Shown: positions 1-11,474, counted from the stretch's first letter. The stretch is DNA of 39,445 nucleotides from Globomyces pollinis-pini (GCA_025399215.1 MU621252.1:1-39445), one strand, 5' to 3'. Notes: generated by a model from the letters alone, not told the origin. A program made the numbers and translations.

Positions 1-75
1 GCCAGATTGATTGGGGATGATATCGTTGTGAGAGAGATGTGGAGTATAATGGGAGGTTTTAGTGACGATTGGTAA
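1..75 (+). CDS. 3' end of a protein-coding gene (partial)
   Basis: Frame 1 is open from the first base and ends at TAA 73-75. It reads as a plausible C-terminus with residues such as RLIGDDIVV followed by MWSIMGGFSDDW. The mix of hydrophobic and acidic residues and the lack of low complexity look coding, but only 24 codons are present and I cannot assign a family. The true exon would start left of the window. It could also be a chance open frame. Confidence 0.4.
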   Translation, partial: ARLIGDDIVVREMWSIMGGFSDDW

Positions 76-187
76 CATAAAAATAATGAAATATAGCTAC
101 GCGAAGCATTCATTCATATATCATTTACATTAACTACCTACCCATCCAGTTATTAAGGTTTAAGGTGCTGATAAAAAGCAAAATTAC

Positions 188-268
188 GACAGCTGCAGGA
201 TTCGAACCTGCGCCCTCAGAGAGGAATTGATTTCTAGTCAATCACGTTAACCACTCCGTCAAGCTGTC
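188..268 (-). tRNA. tRNA-Ser (anticodon AGA)
   Basis: The minus strand folds as a class II tRNA of 81 nt. The acceptor arms GACAGCT and AGCTGTC pair fully. The anticodon stem is ATTGA/TCAAT around the loop CTAGAAA, which places AGA at positions 34-36 (serine, TCU codons). A long variable arm typical of tRNA-Ser follows. The T arm contains the B box GGTTCGAATCC, and the A box lies around the GGAGTGGTTAACG segment. No intron is seen. A run of five T on the transcribed strand (173-177), ten bases past the 3' end, is a likely Pol III terminator. Confidence 0.95.
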
Positions 269-528
269 ATAAACATGTCTGTGCGCTCAGAAGACCGCTG
301 CGCAAGGAAGGATGAGATTGTTCACATTCTACTTGCCCCAAACATGAATAAAGATTGAATTCTTTTTGCATTTTTATCCTGTAGTAAGTATTGATTTCAA
401 ATTATCACACAAAACGAAACTGTGTAGAACATTTTTATTTAAACGGTAGATGATGATATCAAACATTCATACAGCAGACAGTATCTAGTACTCGGGAACG
501 TAGAAGTGTATGGGAATATGACTTGTAT

Positions 529-1332
529 TTATCTCTTTAAAAGATCAATGTGTATTTTCATAGCAAACACTCCTACACAGTTTCCCATTAGTGTAACATC
601 GACCAGTATATCGAACAACCGGTTATTTAGAGCAATCCTAACCACATAGACTATCAACCCCAAAAATGAGCAAGTTAGTAAGAAGCATCCATATTTTGCA
701 ATCAAAATCATTTTCCTATTAAATACTGTTGGCTCTTTTTTAACTACAGTATTTTGCATAGTGGCGTGCTGAGAAGCTACTGACTTTATATCTATTGACC
801 TGTGGTTCTGGGCAAACATTTCTAGAACCAACCTAAAAGACATCAAATAATACATATCGAGAATCACAACTATCAGACAAGTCACGCAAATAGCCATTCC
901 ATATACAAGTTGATATAGTTCAAAACGAATTGGAAGAAATGCAATCAAAGTTGTAACATTGTAGGAGAATATCACTGCTACTGTCAAGTATCTAACTACT
1001 TCACGTTTCCAAGGGGGAGCTAATGTAAATATGCAAGCAGTTCTGTAGTATAGGAAGATAATGTAAGGTGTATGGCAAAATGTACTAATAACACAACATC
1101 CCGCTTTCCAGTAGATTTCCAATAACTTTGTATCTGTATTTGATAGCGTTGCGATTTTGTATTCAAAGTATAAATGGACTGCTTTGCCTGATATTAGTAT
1201 CAAACAACAGACATTGAAAAGATTCAACCGTCTTCGAAAATAGATAAATTCGTGTATCATAAAGCATAAAGCAACTACTAGCATAATGCTAGCAAATACC
1301 AAACAGAACGTACTTAAAATCGCTAATTCCAT
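529..1332 (-). CDS. Seven-helix membrane protein, GPCR-like topology
   Basis: This is a 267-aa intronless ORF from ATG 1330-1332 to TAA 529-531. Hydrophobic segments lie at about residues 2-28, 38-56, 74-97, 113-132, 140-165, 208-228 and 238-260, giving seven helices with almost no N-terminal extension. Loop 1 is basic (FRRRLNLFN), and a long polar loop between helices 5 and 6 (about 168-207) carries several Lys, Ser and Thr. The layout resembles a small fungal GPCR-like protein, but no known family motif is visible. It is divergent from the ectodomain-7TM gene at 1561, with about 230 bp between starts. The last helix, with its VGVFAMKIHID stretch, is only vaguely like that family, so kinship is a guess. 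Receptor function is inferred from topology alone. Confidence 0.75.
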   Translation of the reverse strand: MELAILSTFCLVFASIMLVVALCFMIHEFIYFRRRLNLFNVCCLILISGKAVHLYFEYKIATLSNTDTKLLEIYWKAGCCVISTFCHTPYIIFLYYRTACIFTLAPPWKREVVRYLTVAVIFSYNVTTLIAFLPIRFELYQLVYGMAICVTCLIVVILDMYYLMSFRLVLEMFAQNHRSIDIKSVASQHATMQNTVVKKEPTVFNRKMILIAKYGCFLLTCSFLGLIVYVVRIALNNRLFDILVDVTLMGNCVGVFAMKIHIDLLKR

Positions 1333-1560
1333 AAGTTTTGTGAGAATTAGCGGATTTTTCGCGTTCTAAATGTGATTCTACATACACCAAGTACATCTAA
1401 CTCATTGCGTTTAAAGAAGGGAAAGATGATGCACAAATATGATTTTCAGCAAATCTTCAATTAAAGTATTACTTACTCAGTCAGATTCGAATGATGTCAT
1501 GAGCACTTATGTCATAGCAAACCTAAGAATGTAATTAATTTCTTACCTTTGGGACTTCTC

Positions 1561-3017
1561 ATGAGAATTAAATGGATTGCTACCGTGTTACTGCTAGATT
1601 CCACTCGCTCTACTGCACTCTCATTACAATGGTTAGAGAGTAGTGGATGTGAAGGCCCTCCCAATGTTATCTATGAATTCAGTAGTGCGAATATAAATAG
1701 TTCGATGGCTGTTGAAGGGGAAAAATGGCCTGCCATCTATTCATTATCAGCTAGAGAAGGACCCATAGATTATTGTGGCAATCTTGCGGTCCCACTGGTA
1801 GGACGATGTTGCTATAGTTCGGTTGATCGAGCAGCTTCCGAAGGTTTCTTAAGTGGATCAACATTTCTAATACGCAACTCATCAGAGGTATTCAATTCAT
1901 TACCAAAAACCAGTCCATCTGCACGTTATTGTATGATCAGTTCAGTAGGAGAGCTAACGGGGGGAACTGGGTATCGTAATATGTTAGTGCTTGCTGATGG
2001 TAAATGTATTGAAAAAATGGTATGTAATGAAAATGGTGTTCTTAGTATCTATGGAGCATCGTCATGCACAGGTGATGCACAATCTGTCCAGTTAACTGAT
2101 GAGTTTTCATCAATTGATCCCATCATAGTAGATTCAAAAGGGATGTTTTTACTCGTCAATGCTGGACAAAAGAGAACACAGTGGATTGCTTCAACACCAG
2201 GAGGTCTTTTGGTTCCTAATACAAACTCACCACTGGATATCGGACAGCATATTTTCTATTCTTTGTGCGTAATAGCATTTGTATGGTCTGCTCAATCAAT
2301 TCATCGACGAAAAGGACATCAGCACTTGTTTCATTTGATGGTGTTGCAAGCCAGTTGGATACTCTATGTGTTCTTTCAAGCATTTTACATTTATACCCCA
2401 TTTTCAACGACACTTTCACTTACGATAGTGTATGAAATGTTAGGTGTGTGGTTTAATATCGCAACACTTTTGGAGACCTTATTCACCACATATTTATTCT
2501 TTCAAGTTATTCAGCTGCGCTCAAAATGGAAATCCTATCTTGCAAGTTTCTGCATCGTATTCTTTCATTTAATCACAGCAGGAAGCAACTACTTTAGTTT
2601 CTGCTGGTATTATCCAGCAACGTGTGGAGGTACAGCAGTGGTGAATGTGTGGCAAAGGCTAAATATTTTTTGGGTAAATTATGATTCTTTACTGAGTTTT
2701 TGTAGTTGGCATTTTTGTTTGTTTGGAACTGTGTACCAGTTATGGTAGCTACATTATTGATGTTGAGAGGACCGAAACAAACTTATCGCGACGCCTTTAA
2801 AACCTTGATTCGCTCGGACAAAACGTTTTGTACCTTAATACTAATGCAGTTATTATTTGCATTGATGTACTTTGTCAGCAGCCTATTGCAATATTGGAGT
2901 GACTTCTACTTCTCTGATAGGGGATATCTCTTATCAAATGCTTTTGAAATCTTTTGCTTGTGCCAACACAGTTTAATCAATATCAGATTACTAAAAGGTA
3001 TATACGGATTTAGTTGA
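1561..3017 (+). CDS. Seven-helix protein with Cys-rich ectodomain, family copy 1
   Basis: Two exons, 1561-2673 and 2706-3017, give 474 aa. The 32-nt intron begins GTAAAT and ends TGTAG. ATG 1561 is used because no upstream in-frame ATG exists and a short signal peptide follows (cleavage near ALS/LQW). Residues about 22-215 form an extracellular domain with ordered cysteines: SGCEGPPN, YCGNL, RCCYSS, a YC pair, KC...VC, then SCTG. Next comes the juxtamembrane LVPNTNS motif and about seven helices, including GSNYFSFC at the end of helix 4 and FVWNCVP in helix 5. The same order of motifs occurs at 22209-23827 and 27495-29192, and all three genes are interrupted at the same codon region before helix 5. 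The cytoplasmic tail is nearly absent here. I know no described family with this ectodomain; a surface receptor role is inferred. It ends 32 bp from the convergent CC2D2A-like stop. Confidence 0.82.
2674..2705 (+). other. 32-nt spliceosomal intron
   Basis: GTAAAT...TGTAG splits the 7TM gene after a Trp codon (phase 0). Removing it joins W to LAFLFVWN, matching W-IAFMFIWN and W-IALMFIWD in the two paralogues. Confidence 0.85.
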
Positions 3018-3049
3018 AAAATATACATTATTAGTTTACTTAAATACTT

Positions 3050-6000
3050 CTAATTTCTAATTAAACTGACCAAAAAGATCCAAACACTCACAAATTTTCC
3101 AGGATAGGCATGGCAGCTTATTCCTAATCCGAATTCAACACCATTAGAAATATTTGAATGAATTTCAGTGTTGTGAACAGCCTTACAAATAGCAGCAACA
3201 TCAGTGTAAGGCATGTTCAAAGGATGTCCGTTCACTTTGTACACTCTAGAAATAGATACCATATCTTTCGATTTGAGAAGTTTGTCGGTCAGAGATATTC
3301 CGCACACCAAATCTGACTCTAAGGTAGAAAGAATAGTCTTTAGCGTTTTACTACAGAGTCTAATAGTAAATAGCTTATATAATTACCTATTCCATTTCGT
3401 TACGTTACCAATGCGAAATGTTTCGAATTTTGCTATTACATTGCGTTCGATGTGTAACTCCAATTCTGTCAACCAAGACGGGGATACTTCTTCGTAAGTT
3501 AAAGTAGGGGGCTGTATATAAGTAGCCACATATGTACCTGTATACTGACGTGCGACATTGCGGGAAAATGTGGTCCATGAAATGCTTTCCATAAATTACT
3601 ATCCTCTAGTTTAAATGAGACCTTCTGTAGTGTTGAAACGTTTTGGATATTATTCCAAATCTAACCGTCAATAATCAAACTCAGAAGTTACATTTTGGTG
3701 GTTAAAAACGCTATGAACTTCCGTTAAGGAACAATTTATATCATCAGTATCATACATTTGTCCGGTAACAGGATTGCACAATTGATAAATTTTTTTGGAG
3801 GGTCCCAAATTAACAGGATCATCGGTGCCTAATAATGGAGTACTACTTTTCCAATTGGTTGTGGGTGTAGGATTGGTGTCTATTTCTTTGGTCTCAGAAT
3901 TTTTGATCAGTACAAACGCAGTAGATCCTTCAAAGAGGCTCTTCCCCAAAACAACATATGCTTCGTGTTCTAAAAATAACAGATAATTGCATAATAAAAT
4001 AGCGTGTTCAATGCAATCTGCTGCACCAACATTTAAAATTTGATCAGAAGTGGACCATAGATTGCAAGTAACAGCAAAGACCGATCGATTCGGCAAAAAT
4101 GGAATCAAAGAAACATATCGAGTCAGTTGGCCAAGTAAGTTGTGATTTGGTGGTGGATTTTGTGGTCTAATAAATCTGCAGATAAATGTTGTCTTCCCTG
4201 TTATTGTTTGTGATAATGCTAATACGGGTCTACCAAGATGACCACCAGTCTCTTGCCATTTCTTTACATGCTTGAAAAAAGCACTGTCTTCATCAGTTTG
4301 AAACTATTGCTCAGTAGGCAACTAATTACCTTAAGCACCAAGGGAGGCGGTTGGGCTAACGGTGGATCAAGAGTCATAAATATATGCAACTGACTCTGTT
4401 GAATAGTAGAAACGTTTACATCAGCCATCGCATCCTCCGACACATATCCTAATAGAGCCATTGGTATTGAAATAGGAAATCGGCCGTCCAACTTAAAAGT
4501 CAATGATGTAAATGCTTACCCTAGATCTCTCCCAAATAGTGGAAAGTGATATATTGACTGATCCAATCCATATTCTATCTCTCCTAATATAGGTAGAGTG
4601 TTCTCGTTGACGTTCATCTTCGATTAAATCGACAATGAGTTCATCAAAGATGTTTATATAAACCATTTCCGTCGCTATGTCAGTTTCCATTAACGATTCA
4701 GGTCTAAAATCCGAATTTTGAGCTTCAATACTCAAGTTAATAGTCTCGTTCCATATTGGATGCGATCCCTCCGAAGTTGAAGTCTTGGATTTTTTCTTCT
4801 GAAATGAAATCTCGACATATGGACGCAATGACTATCTATCAGACTTATTTAACTTACAGTGGCTGTCTTTGATTTACCATTACTACTCTCCCGTCTTATT
4901 GGTAGATTGAAAGCTTGCACAACCTGTATGGAAAGTTGACATTGCTCAATATCACTCGTGCAATGATCTTTTCTCGTGGTTCGGTGAGGATTCAATGGTC
5001 TCCAAGGTCTAAAAAGCGCTGCAAATGGACTTTCTTGTGCTGGTATTGGTTCCAATCTAAGTTCTGAAACAAAATCATCCACATGAAGTGGTTTCATCAA
5101 TGCAGCTTTTCTGATAGCCTGTAATTCCCTGATCCGTTTTAAGAAACCTAAATCCGTTCCATCATCACTTGGTGATAAATCATCAAACTTCATTCTAGTG
5201 GACCATCTATTCATGACCTCGGCTTCCTTTACTGGTAAGAGATTCTAAATTACTTTTTTCTCCCGGTGTGAACTTCCTGCTTTGATAGTTGATATGCTGG
5301 CATTTTCAAGTATCAATGGGATGGGCTCACTAAAGACTACTTCTTTTGTTTGTCGCTGTATCAATAAGTCAAAGCGAGGTTGAGATTCATGCCAATCAGA
5401 CGGCTAAAGGTTTCAAAACTTTAAAACAGTTACCCCAACTCCTAGAGTTATTCTATGTAACCATTCAGGTAGGCTAGGCCGGAAAAATAATTGATTATTC
5501 CAAGTGGAAGTTGACATATCCATATCACTTTTCTCAAAGATTCTGTCTAGCAATTGATGAATTGTTAATAAATCAATATTGCGCGGATCGTTTGGATCAA
5601 ATTTGTGATGCCAAACCCATTCCTAAAGTAAATTTAATTTTTAGTACCAGCATTTTTGGTAAGTTTACGATACCCACTGGTCCAAGAGTGTATAAGGGAT
5701 AAAAATGCTGTGGTTTATTCAAATGTTTTCCTTGAGGGGACAGTAGTTCGCCTTCTGAAGTTGCTGCCCAAGATAAATTCATCTTAAGCAGCCCTTTATA
5801 CTTCATTTCTGCCTTTTCCAAACTCAAATATGTTGGACCAGTAAATTCGATATGTTGCACTTGACGATCGAGTGACAAGTTACATTCACTTTCAGAAGGA
5901 ATAGGAACGAAAACCTCACCCAATAGCCGATCTCCTATAATTCCCTAGGTTTAGAATTTTAACACTTACAGATTCATACATTTGAACTTTGAGTGATTTT

Positions 6001-8534
6001 GGAAGTTCCTTCAAAGTAATAGCAAATGCAGTCAGCGTTTCTTGTTTAATCTCATTTCTGGATAGTTTATCAATATCCTGTAAATCATTTATCCCGTTAA
6101 ACTTGATTTCAAATGATAGAGGGTCCAACAACTTTGGTATCGTTTTAGTAACTTGTATACCATTATATGATATTTTCAAGAAACAAGAAGTATTGTTAAG
6201 CTTAGATCGTCGCAATTGCTCAATCTTTGGCGAATCAGATGTATTGGTGATCTGTGCCTTGTTTTCTATCACAAATTGAAGCCGTGGGTGATGTTTTGTT
6301 GGATGAGAAGAAATTAATCGGGTTTCGATTTCTGATTTCAATTTTTTTGTTGATAAAACAGGCAACTCCGGTTCAATTGGTTTTCCTTCATTTGCATTAA
6401 GGGCGAGTGAAAGTTTTTTCGATTTGCGCTTTTTTAATGCTTTGGAATGTCTTTTAGACTGGGGCGTTTTTGGAATAAGAGAATCTCCATCTGAAAATTC
6501 ATTGGGAATATCTTTTTCGGACAGCTCATTGTTTAATGGCTCTTCTAGGATAGTATCTTTCGCACCGACTTTCATTTTCCACGATATCATATTTTTCTCA
6601 TATTCATTCAAAGATTCTTTATACTTCAACTCATTAAGCATCAAACGCTCGGATATCTCTTCTTCCATCTCTTTTTCCATGTCGATCATGTCCTAATTTG
6701 AGTATAATATAGTTTATACCCTTTCTGATCGTTTTTTTGATTTGATTGATAACTTGATTCCTGTAGATGTAAAACATTGCTTTATTCTAGTTTGTTTGAT
6801 TTCTTCCCAACATTTTACAACTTGAAAATCCAAGAGTCGGTCAGTCTGTGATTCTGAATCCTATAAAAGATATAAGAGTATAAAAAGAAACCCTTAGTAG
6901 ACGAGTAGCTTGAAGATTTGTTAATAATTGAATGAGTTCTTGCTCCGAATCCAGTTTCTTCTGTCCATTTTTTATTTTCAGTGACTTCAATCGAACTTGA
7001 GACCTTTTAGTTGCCGCTAAAGGACTTTCGCTTTGAAAATTTTCAGAAGTTTGTTCAATAGATTCGTTTGAAAGCTGTTCCAAATCTGACAACTTCTCCA
7101 AATACTCTAAACGTAGGGTTTCTATTTTAGATGTCAAATATGTAACTATTTTAGATCGTTTTCGTTCTTGGATTGTTTTGGTCAGATGTTGCAATTGAGT
7201 CACCAATTGTATTTCTTCTAATATCAATGGATGATTTAATAATTGTAGACCGACTAGATCAATAACCAGTTGAAAACTTTTGTTGCTACCCTCTTGAAAT
7301 TTATTCAAGGTCAATGCACTTTGAAAGGACAGATTATAAGTAGAACTGTGTCGAATTGATTCAATATCTCCATCCCCCTTTTTCTTTTCATTCAGATTAT
7401 TAGAGTTTGCATATATATAATGTTTAAGACACATAGGATCAGGTAATAGATTCAGTGTTATGGGACTTGAAAACCAATTTCTATGGAATCAGAACAAATA
7501 AGTGTTACCCAGTTGGATCCGTGATAAGCAACCGGTTTAAAAGTCTCTCGTAATTCCATGGTGTTACCTGTGGAGGATTTCCAACAAAAAAACCATCCGC
7601 TTCTGCCACAAGCTACTTTGTTATTTAATCGCCTTTTTTACCTTTCTTTTACCAATATCTACTAGCTGCTTTGCTTCAGTTGGATGAGTGAAAGTAAGTT
7701 GTTTATACTGCATATAGAGTAAGTATAAATTTGTTTACAGAATGCAGGAAGTGTTCCTGTGTAGTTGTCCATTTAATCAGACTCGTGAGCTCATTTGTAC
7801 TATACAAGTCCGTCAATTCATTAATGTGCTCAATATCTGAGTGTAAATATTACAAAGTAAACCTTCTGAATTCATTGGTAGATCACTGATCAGAGTTTTC
7901 TTTGCTTTTAATGCCAACTTTCTCTTTTTAACTATTTCTGGTTCTTCAAAAGGAATTTCTGGAATTGCCAAATTTGGATTGTTATCTGTATTGTGTATTG
8001 AAACACCATTCTCCAGAATCAATCTTATGGAACCCTTAAGATTAATAGTCAATTTCCAATACACGCTTTGATTGGCCATTGGTAACACTTATATGTCTGA
8101 ACTCATTAATGTTCGTTGACTTAGAATCTCGTTTTGATTGCTTTTTGGCTTTTCGACTTTCCTTTTCACCCTTCGACTTTGATTTTCTTGGTTTAGGTGA
8201 AATAGGAGTATCTGATGTATCTACAGGACTAGTATGGGTTGATGAATCATGGTTTTGTATTTGAGGTGATTGTTCAATAGAATCATTGGAAACTCCCAAT
8301 CCAGCCAATGGATTCTTGACCTAGTTTAAGCAATAAACCAATACCTTAACCTCTATGGATCTATCTTGATTGATCTGTAAACTAGCACGTCGATAACGAG
8401 TTGTAGGTTCCTATGACAATCAATAATTTGGAAATCAATACCTTGACATCCTGTTTATCTGATACTTCTAAATCACTCTTTTCCTTGCTATTTCTACGCG
8501 AAGGTTGGTTGGAATCATCATTTGACGATTTCAT
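3050..8534 (-). CDS. CC2D2A: CC2D2A-like ciliary transition-zone protein
   Basis: This is a long multi-exon minus-strand gene, ATG 8532-8534 to TAG 3050-3052, probably about 1,600 aa (human CC2D2A is about 1,620). The N-terminal part (8534-7800) is charged and disordered. The middle (7434-5900) is Lys/Glu-rich. A C2-type segment spans 5214-4493 and contains LRLEPIPAQESPFA, FRPWRPLNP, SIQVVQAFNLPIR, then PYVEISFQ and HPIWNETINL. A transglutaminase-like segment (4108-3668) carries GAADCIEHAILLCNYLL and CNPVTGQMYD. The C-terminus has NVTKWNR and GHPLNMPYTDVAAI. This order matches CC2D2A, a MKS-module protein at the base of cilia. Introns I could fix are tiny: 8321-8344 (24 nt), one of 31 nt near 8410-8440, and one of 28 nt near 8040-8065. 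Not every exon junction was resolved. Start choice: ATG 8534 lies just after a stop in the same frame, and CTF8 occupies the upstream DNA. Confidence 0.88.
8321..8344 (-). other. 24-nt intron in the CC2D2A-like gene
   Basis: The minus strand reads GTATTGG...AACTAG between codons ending IEVK and starting VKNPLAG. It is phase 0. It ties with one intron of the MDC1-like gene as the shortest I could support. Confidence 0.7.
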
Positions 8535-8582
8535 CAATAAACAATCAAAAATGTTGAACGTGAATTTGTTTTAATTTTCTTC
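8535..8582. promoter_or_regulatory. 48-bp bidirectional intergenic region
   Basis: This AT-rich spacer lies between the divergent start codons of the CC2D2A-like gene (minus) and CTF8 (plus). Both promoters must overlap this spacer or the opposing coding sequence. No clear TATA box is seen. Confidence 0.5.
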
Positions 8583-8930
8583 ATGCAAATCCCCATACGA
8601 CCCAAACTATCTGATACCCCTTTATACCTGATTGAACTACAAGGATCACTACAATTGAATGTAGTTTCCTCGGAACTGGATGAATCCATCCGATTAGGTG
8701 AATTATCAAACGATGTAAGTTGGTGATTACTCAATCAATAGGATATCCCAAAACTCTATATTGGAAATCACATTTTAGAAGGAACCAGTGTAAACCTGAA
8801 GAAGCCTTTATTGATTTGTAAAAAAACTATGGATGGATTAAATGTGATCAACATTATCAAAACGAAGTTGTTGTTTCGGACAAGACCTGAACATATTGTC
8901 CAACAACGAGGGATTTTATCGCTAAAATAA
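8583..8930 (+). CDS. CTF8: Chromosome transmission fidelity protein 8 (Ctf8)
   Basis: Two exons, 8583-8714 and 8742-8930, are joined across a 27-nt intron (GTAAGT...AATAG) and encode 106 aa. The sequence carries the Ctf8 signature in order: YLIELQGSLQL, LGELSNDDIPKLYIGNHILE, LKKPLLICKK and, after a variable stretch, IIKTKLLFRTRPEHIV. Known Ctf8 proteins have the equivalent ELQG, GxHILxGK, LxKPFAVL and K(I/L)LFKTRP blocks. Ctf8 joins Dcc1 and Ctf18 in the alternative RFC clamp loader that loads PCNA and supports sister-chromatid cohesion. Its usual length of 100-130 aa fits. The gene is head to head with the CC2D2A-like gene, with 48 bp between start codons. Each exon is too short for automatic ORF lists, so the gene is easy to miss. 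Confidence 0.9.
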
Positions 8931-9187
8931 GACATAATGGTTAATAACGAGGATATTGTACCAACGGAATTTATTACCTTACATTTAACTTGCTCCTAAT
9001 CATAATAAACACTTTTCAACTTTGTACTCCAACTTGTCTTGGGAAAAACAGGACCATTCTAATGAATGTAATGTGATTGTTCAAAATTAGATACGTATTC
9101 TTTCATGTGTTGATTTGTTTGGTGAAAACAATGACTGACGAAGAGTTAAATATGGCACTATCATTTACATTTTTCAATTGAAATTGA

Positions 9188-10113
9188 ATGGAACTGACCC
9201 ATCTACGAATCAAACCAAAGATCATGAAGAACAGCATTCAATGTATCTCACTGTTAGAATGACATTAATTTTTTTTAGCAATCTCAAACACAACACTGTT
9301 GTCAAATTCTGACAACGAATTTGTGACTGATGAAAAATGCCATGATTCTATTAGTTTCGAAAACGAAGAGGATATTTTGCGACATAATCCACATATGTTT
9401 GTTAATGATGTGATTGGTATTAAATTTAAACTGTTGATACGTGTTTTTAGATGTTAATCGTAACCAATCAAACTATGAACAACAACTTGAAAAATTGAAA
9501 GAGTACTATGAAACTAGAATTGAAAGTCTCGAAATAGAACGAAATATGTATCAAACAGAATGTGCACAACATGAATTGAAGTAATTCAAATTCTGTACTG
9601 AAATTCAGTTCCATTGTACAATTTCATGATCATACTCATACAGGGCCACGTACAACAGATAAGATTGGAATTCTCAAACCCATACCAGTATACATCAAAA
9701 ACACAACCAAACACACAAACAATTCGAACTTAATGAAGCAAAACCAGGAATTAAAAACACAACTTTTGGAGTATCAATACATATCCAACAAATGGGACGA
9801 ATACAAAGTGAACCATACGATCCTACAAAGACACAATAATCATCTTGAAACACAATTGACTTTAAAAAACGATGATGAAACAAGATATTTACGAGAAATT
9901 GGATATCTAGCACAAAAGGTTTGCTATTACCAGGACCAAGTGAAACATTTAACTCAGCAATTGTCCAGAGATAGTACAAATCAGCCTATATCGGAGTTGA
10001 AATCAGATACAGAGGTGAAAGACATGGTTCATGATGAAAGTTTGAATGATAAACATACCATCGTTGATAAAATGAAAAATTTCTCTGATCGGGTTTGTAA
10101 AATATTCAATTGA
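9188..10113 (+). CDS. Coiled-coil protein of unknown function
   Basis: Four exons (9188-9242, 9279-9416, 9451-9580, 9609-10113) with introns of 36, 34 and 28 nt give 275 aa in one consistent frame. The N-terminal ~60 residues are polar and acidic (SNSDNEFVTDEK, SFENEEDIL). Residues about 65-108 contain heptad-like LEKLKEYYETRIESLEIER. The stretch 110-150 is basic and Thr/Asn-rich. Residues 150-230 form a second coiled coil (QNQELKTQLLEYQ, HNNHLETQLTLKND, VCYYQDQVKHLTQQL). No catalytic or targeting motif is seen. ATG 9188 was chosen because an upstream ATG (9131) runs into two in-frame TGA codons. A cytoskeletal or centrosomal scaffold would fit the composition, but this is not demonstrated. 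It converges on the sulfurtransferase gene with a 79-bp gap. Confidence 0.72.
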
Positions 10114-10192
10114 TGGTTCTTGATTGGATAGTTTATAGTTTCATATATATAAAATGGTCATCATCCAAGGAATAATCATTTATTGTCGTTAA

Positions 10193-11381
10193 TCAATATT
10201 TTGAGATAGGACTCTTCGAATTTGATGCCCACTCTATCAAAATTAACGTGAAGACTATTTACCAGTCCAACTACCATCATACAACCTAACGTCAGTTTTT
10301 CCAAGTTGATCAAGTGCTAAATATACTAAATAAAATTAGATCAGTATAGATTTGATATACAAATAGCTGCAGTAACTCCCGACCCACACATGGTAATAAC
10401 TGGTTTGTCTAGCCTCAAATTGGCATTCACCAAGATTTGTTTAATATCATCTGGTGACTTTAATGTCCCTGATTCCTTATTAATTAAATCACCGAATGGA
10501 ATATTGCTATAGTATTAATATCGATGTTGGTACATTGCTGATGGAACATGACCTACAATAAATCGATTTAATATTTACCAGATGACAATCCCTCTCTTGG
10601 TTCTGGATCTCTTCCTGAAAATCTAATCATTAAAGAGTCTTTTAAATCAGTTTTAAATTTCAAATAATGTATATGATGAAGTTTCATTACCTTCCATTAG
10701 ATCTGGCATCTACCAAGGTGAAATTACTTGCATGCACAAAATCCGACACTTTTTGTAGCAGTTCCGGGTAATTAATAACCAATTCTTTGTCAGTTTGCGG
10801 AACAACATATTCACTGGGCTAATAATAAAATAAATTGAAGAGTTCATATTACTTCAAAACTAGTAATTTTTGATTCCACTTCTCTGCCTTCTGCAACCCA
10901 CTACAATTAAACTATTGAATTATTTATACCTTTTTCAATCCACCATCTAACACAGATACATTTTGATGTCCAAAAACCTGATATGAATATCATCAAAATT
11001 ACTTTAAACATCCACCTAAATATTACTATATTATTGAATTTACCAAACTCTTGGAGAAGCAAATAAACCGATCGAATCATATACAACTACGTGTGATTGA
11101 TTAGAGATCCCCAAATTTCTCATATGTTTTGCAAAATCACTAGCAGATGGAAGCATATGTGGTAATGATGATAATGAATCGGATACTTTATCAATATCTA
11201 AAAAACGAGCATTCTATATAGTTATTAATCAAAGATGTCATACAGGAATATGAATTTGTTTAAATTCTTCAGCTCCTAGTGTAGGTTTTCCTAAATGCCA
11301 ACTACAATCCAATATGATGGCAGATTTGTTTAAGGAAAGCCATTCGGTAGAGACTAAACTGGGGGTTTTGATAGAATGCAT
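10193..11381 (-). CDS. 3-mercaptopyruvate/thiosulfate sulfurtransferase (tandem rhodanese)
   Basis: Eleven short exons encode 282 aa (ATG 11379-11381, TGA 10193-10195); all phases close. The first, non-catalytic rhodanese domain shows STEWLSLN, ILDCSW, IPNARFLDIDKVSDSLSSLP, LGISNQSHVVVYD and [21 protein letters not shown]. The second has LVDARSNGRFSGRDPEPR, GHVPSAINIPFGDL, ESGTLKSPDDI and the active-site loop CGSGVTAA (Cys at about residue 243). It ends YDGSWTEWAS. A CGSGVT loop is the mercaptopyruvate sulfurtransferase/thiosulfate sulfurtransferase type, which moves sulfane sulfur from mercaptopyruvate or thiosulfate to thiol or cyanide acceptors. No obvious mitochondrial presequence is present. 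Oddities: exon 3 is only 13 nt (11003-11015), exon 8 is 19 nt, and introns range from 25 to 68 nt. Confidence 0.93.
11003..11015 (-). other. 13-nt microexon in the sulfurtransferase gene
   Basis: This exon supplies the end of a Trp codon plus W-M-F-K in the conserved rhodanese motif [12 protein letters not shown]. It is flanked by a 28-nt intron upstream and a 25-nt intron downstream. Skipping it would delete conserved residues and shift the frame. Confidence 0.8.
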
Positions 11382-11474
11382 CAAACGGCGTTGAATGTGA
11401 GACAACATCAAATGAAAAAGAAACCAAGGAAAGTGATCAATTCAAGTTACAGGAAAAATCAATTCAATGGTTAC

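Noticed and set aside
188..268. Suppressor tRNA reading TAG, because CTA appears in the anticodon loop
   Set aside because: Proper folding puts CTAGAAA as the seven-base loop, so the anticodon is AGA (Ser). TAG is used as a normal stop in this window.
285..330. U6-snRNA-like string (CTGCGCAAGGA...GATGA)
   Set aside because: The ACAGAGA and AGCATGGCCCC parts of U6 are absent and the match is short.
8534..8734. A 66-codon minus-strand ORF upstream of the CC2D2A-like gene
   Set aside because: It lies over CTF8 exon 1 on the other strand. Ctf8 has clear family motifs there, while this ORF has none and ends exactly at the CC2D2A ATG.
8830..8930. RPEL actin-binding repeat (KLLFRTRPEH...RGIL)
   Set aside because: The resemblance is local. 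With the upstream exon joined, the whole protein matches Ctf8, whose conserved C-terminal block is K(I/L)LFKTRP.
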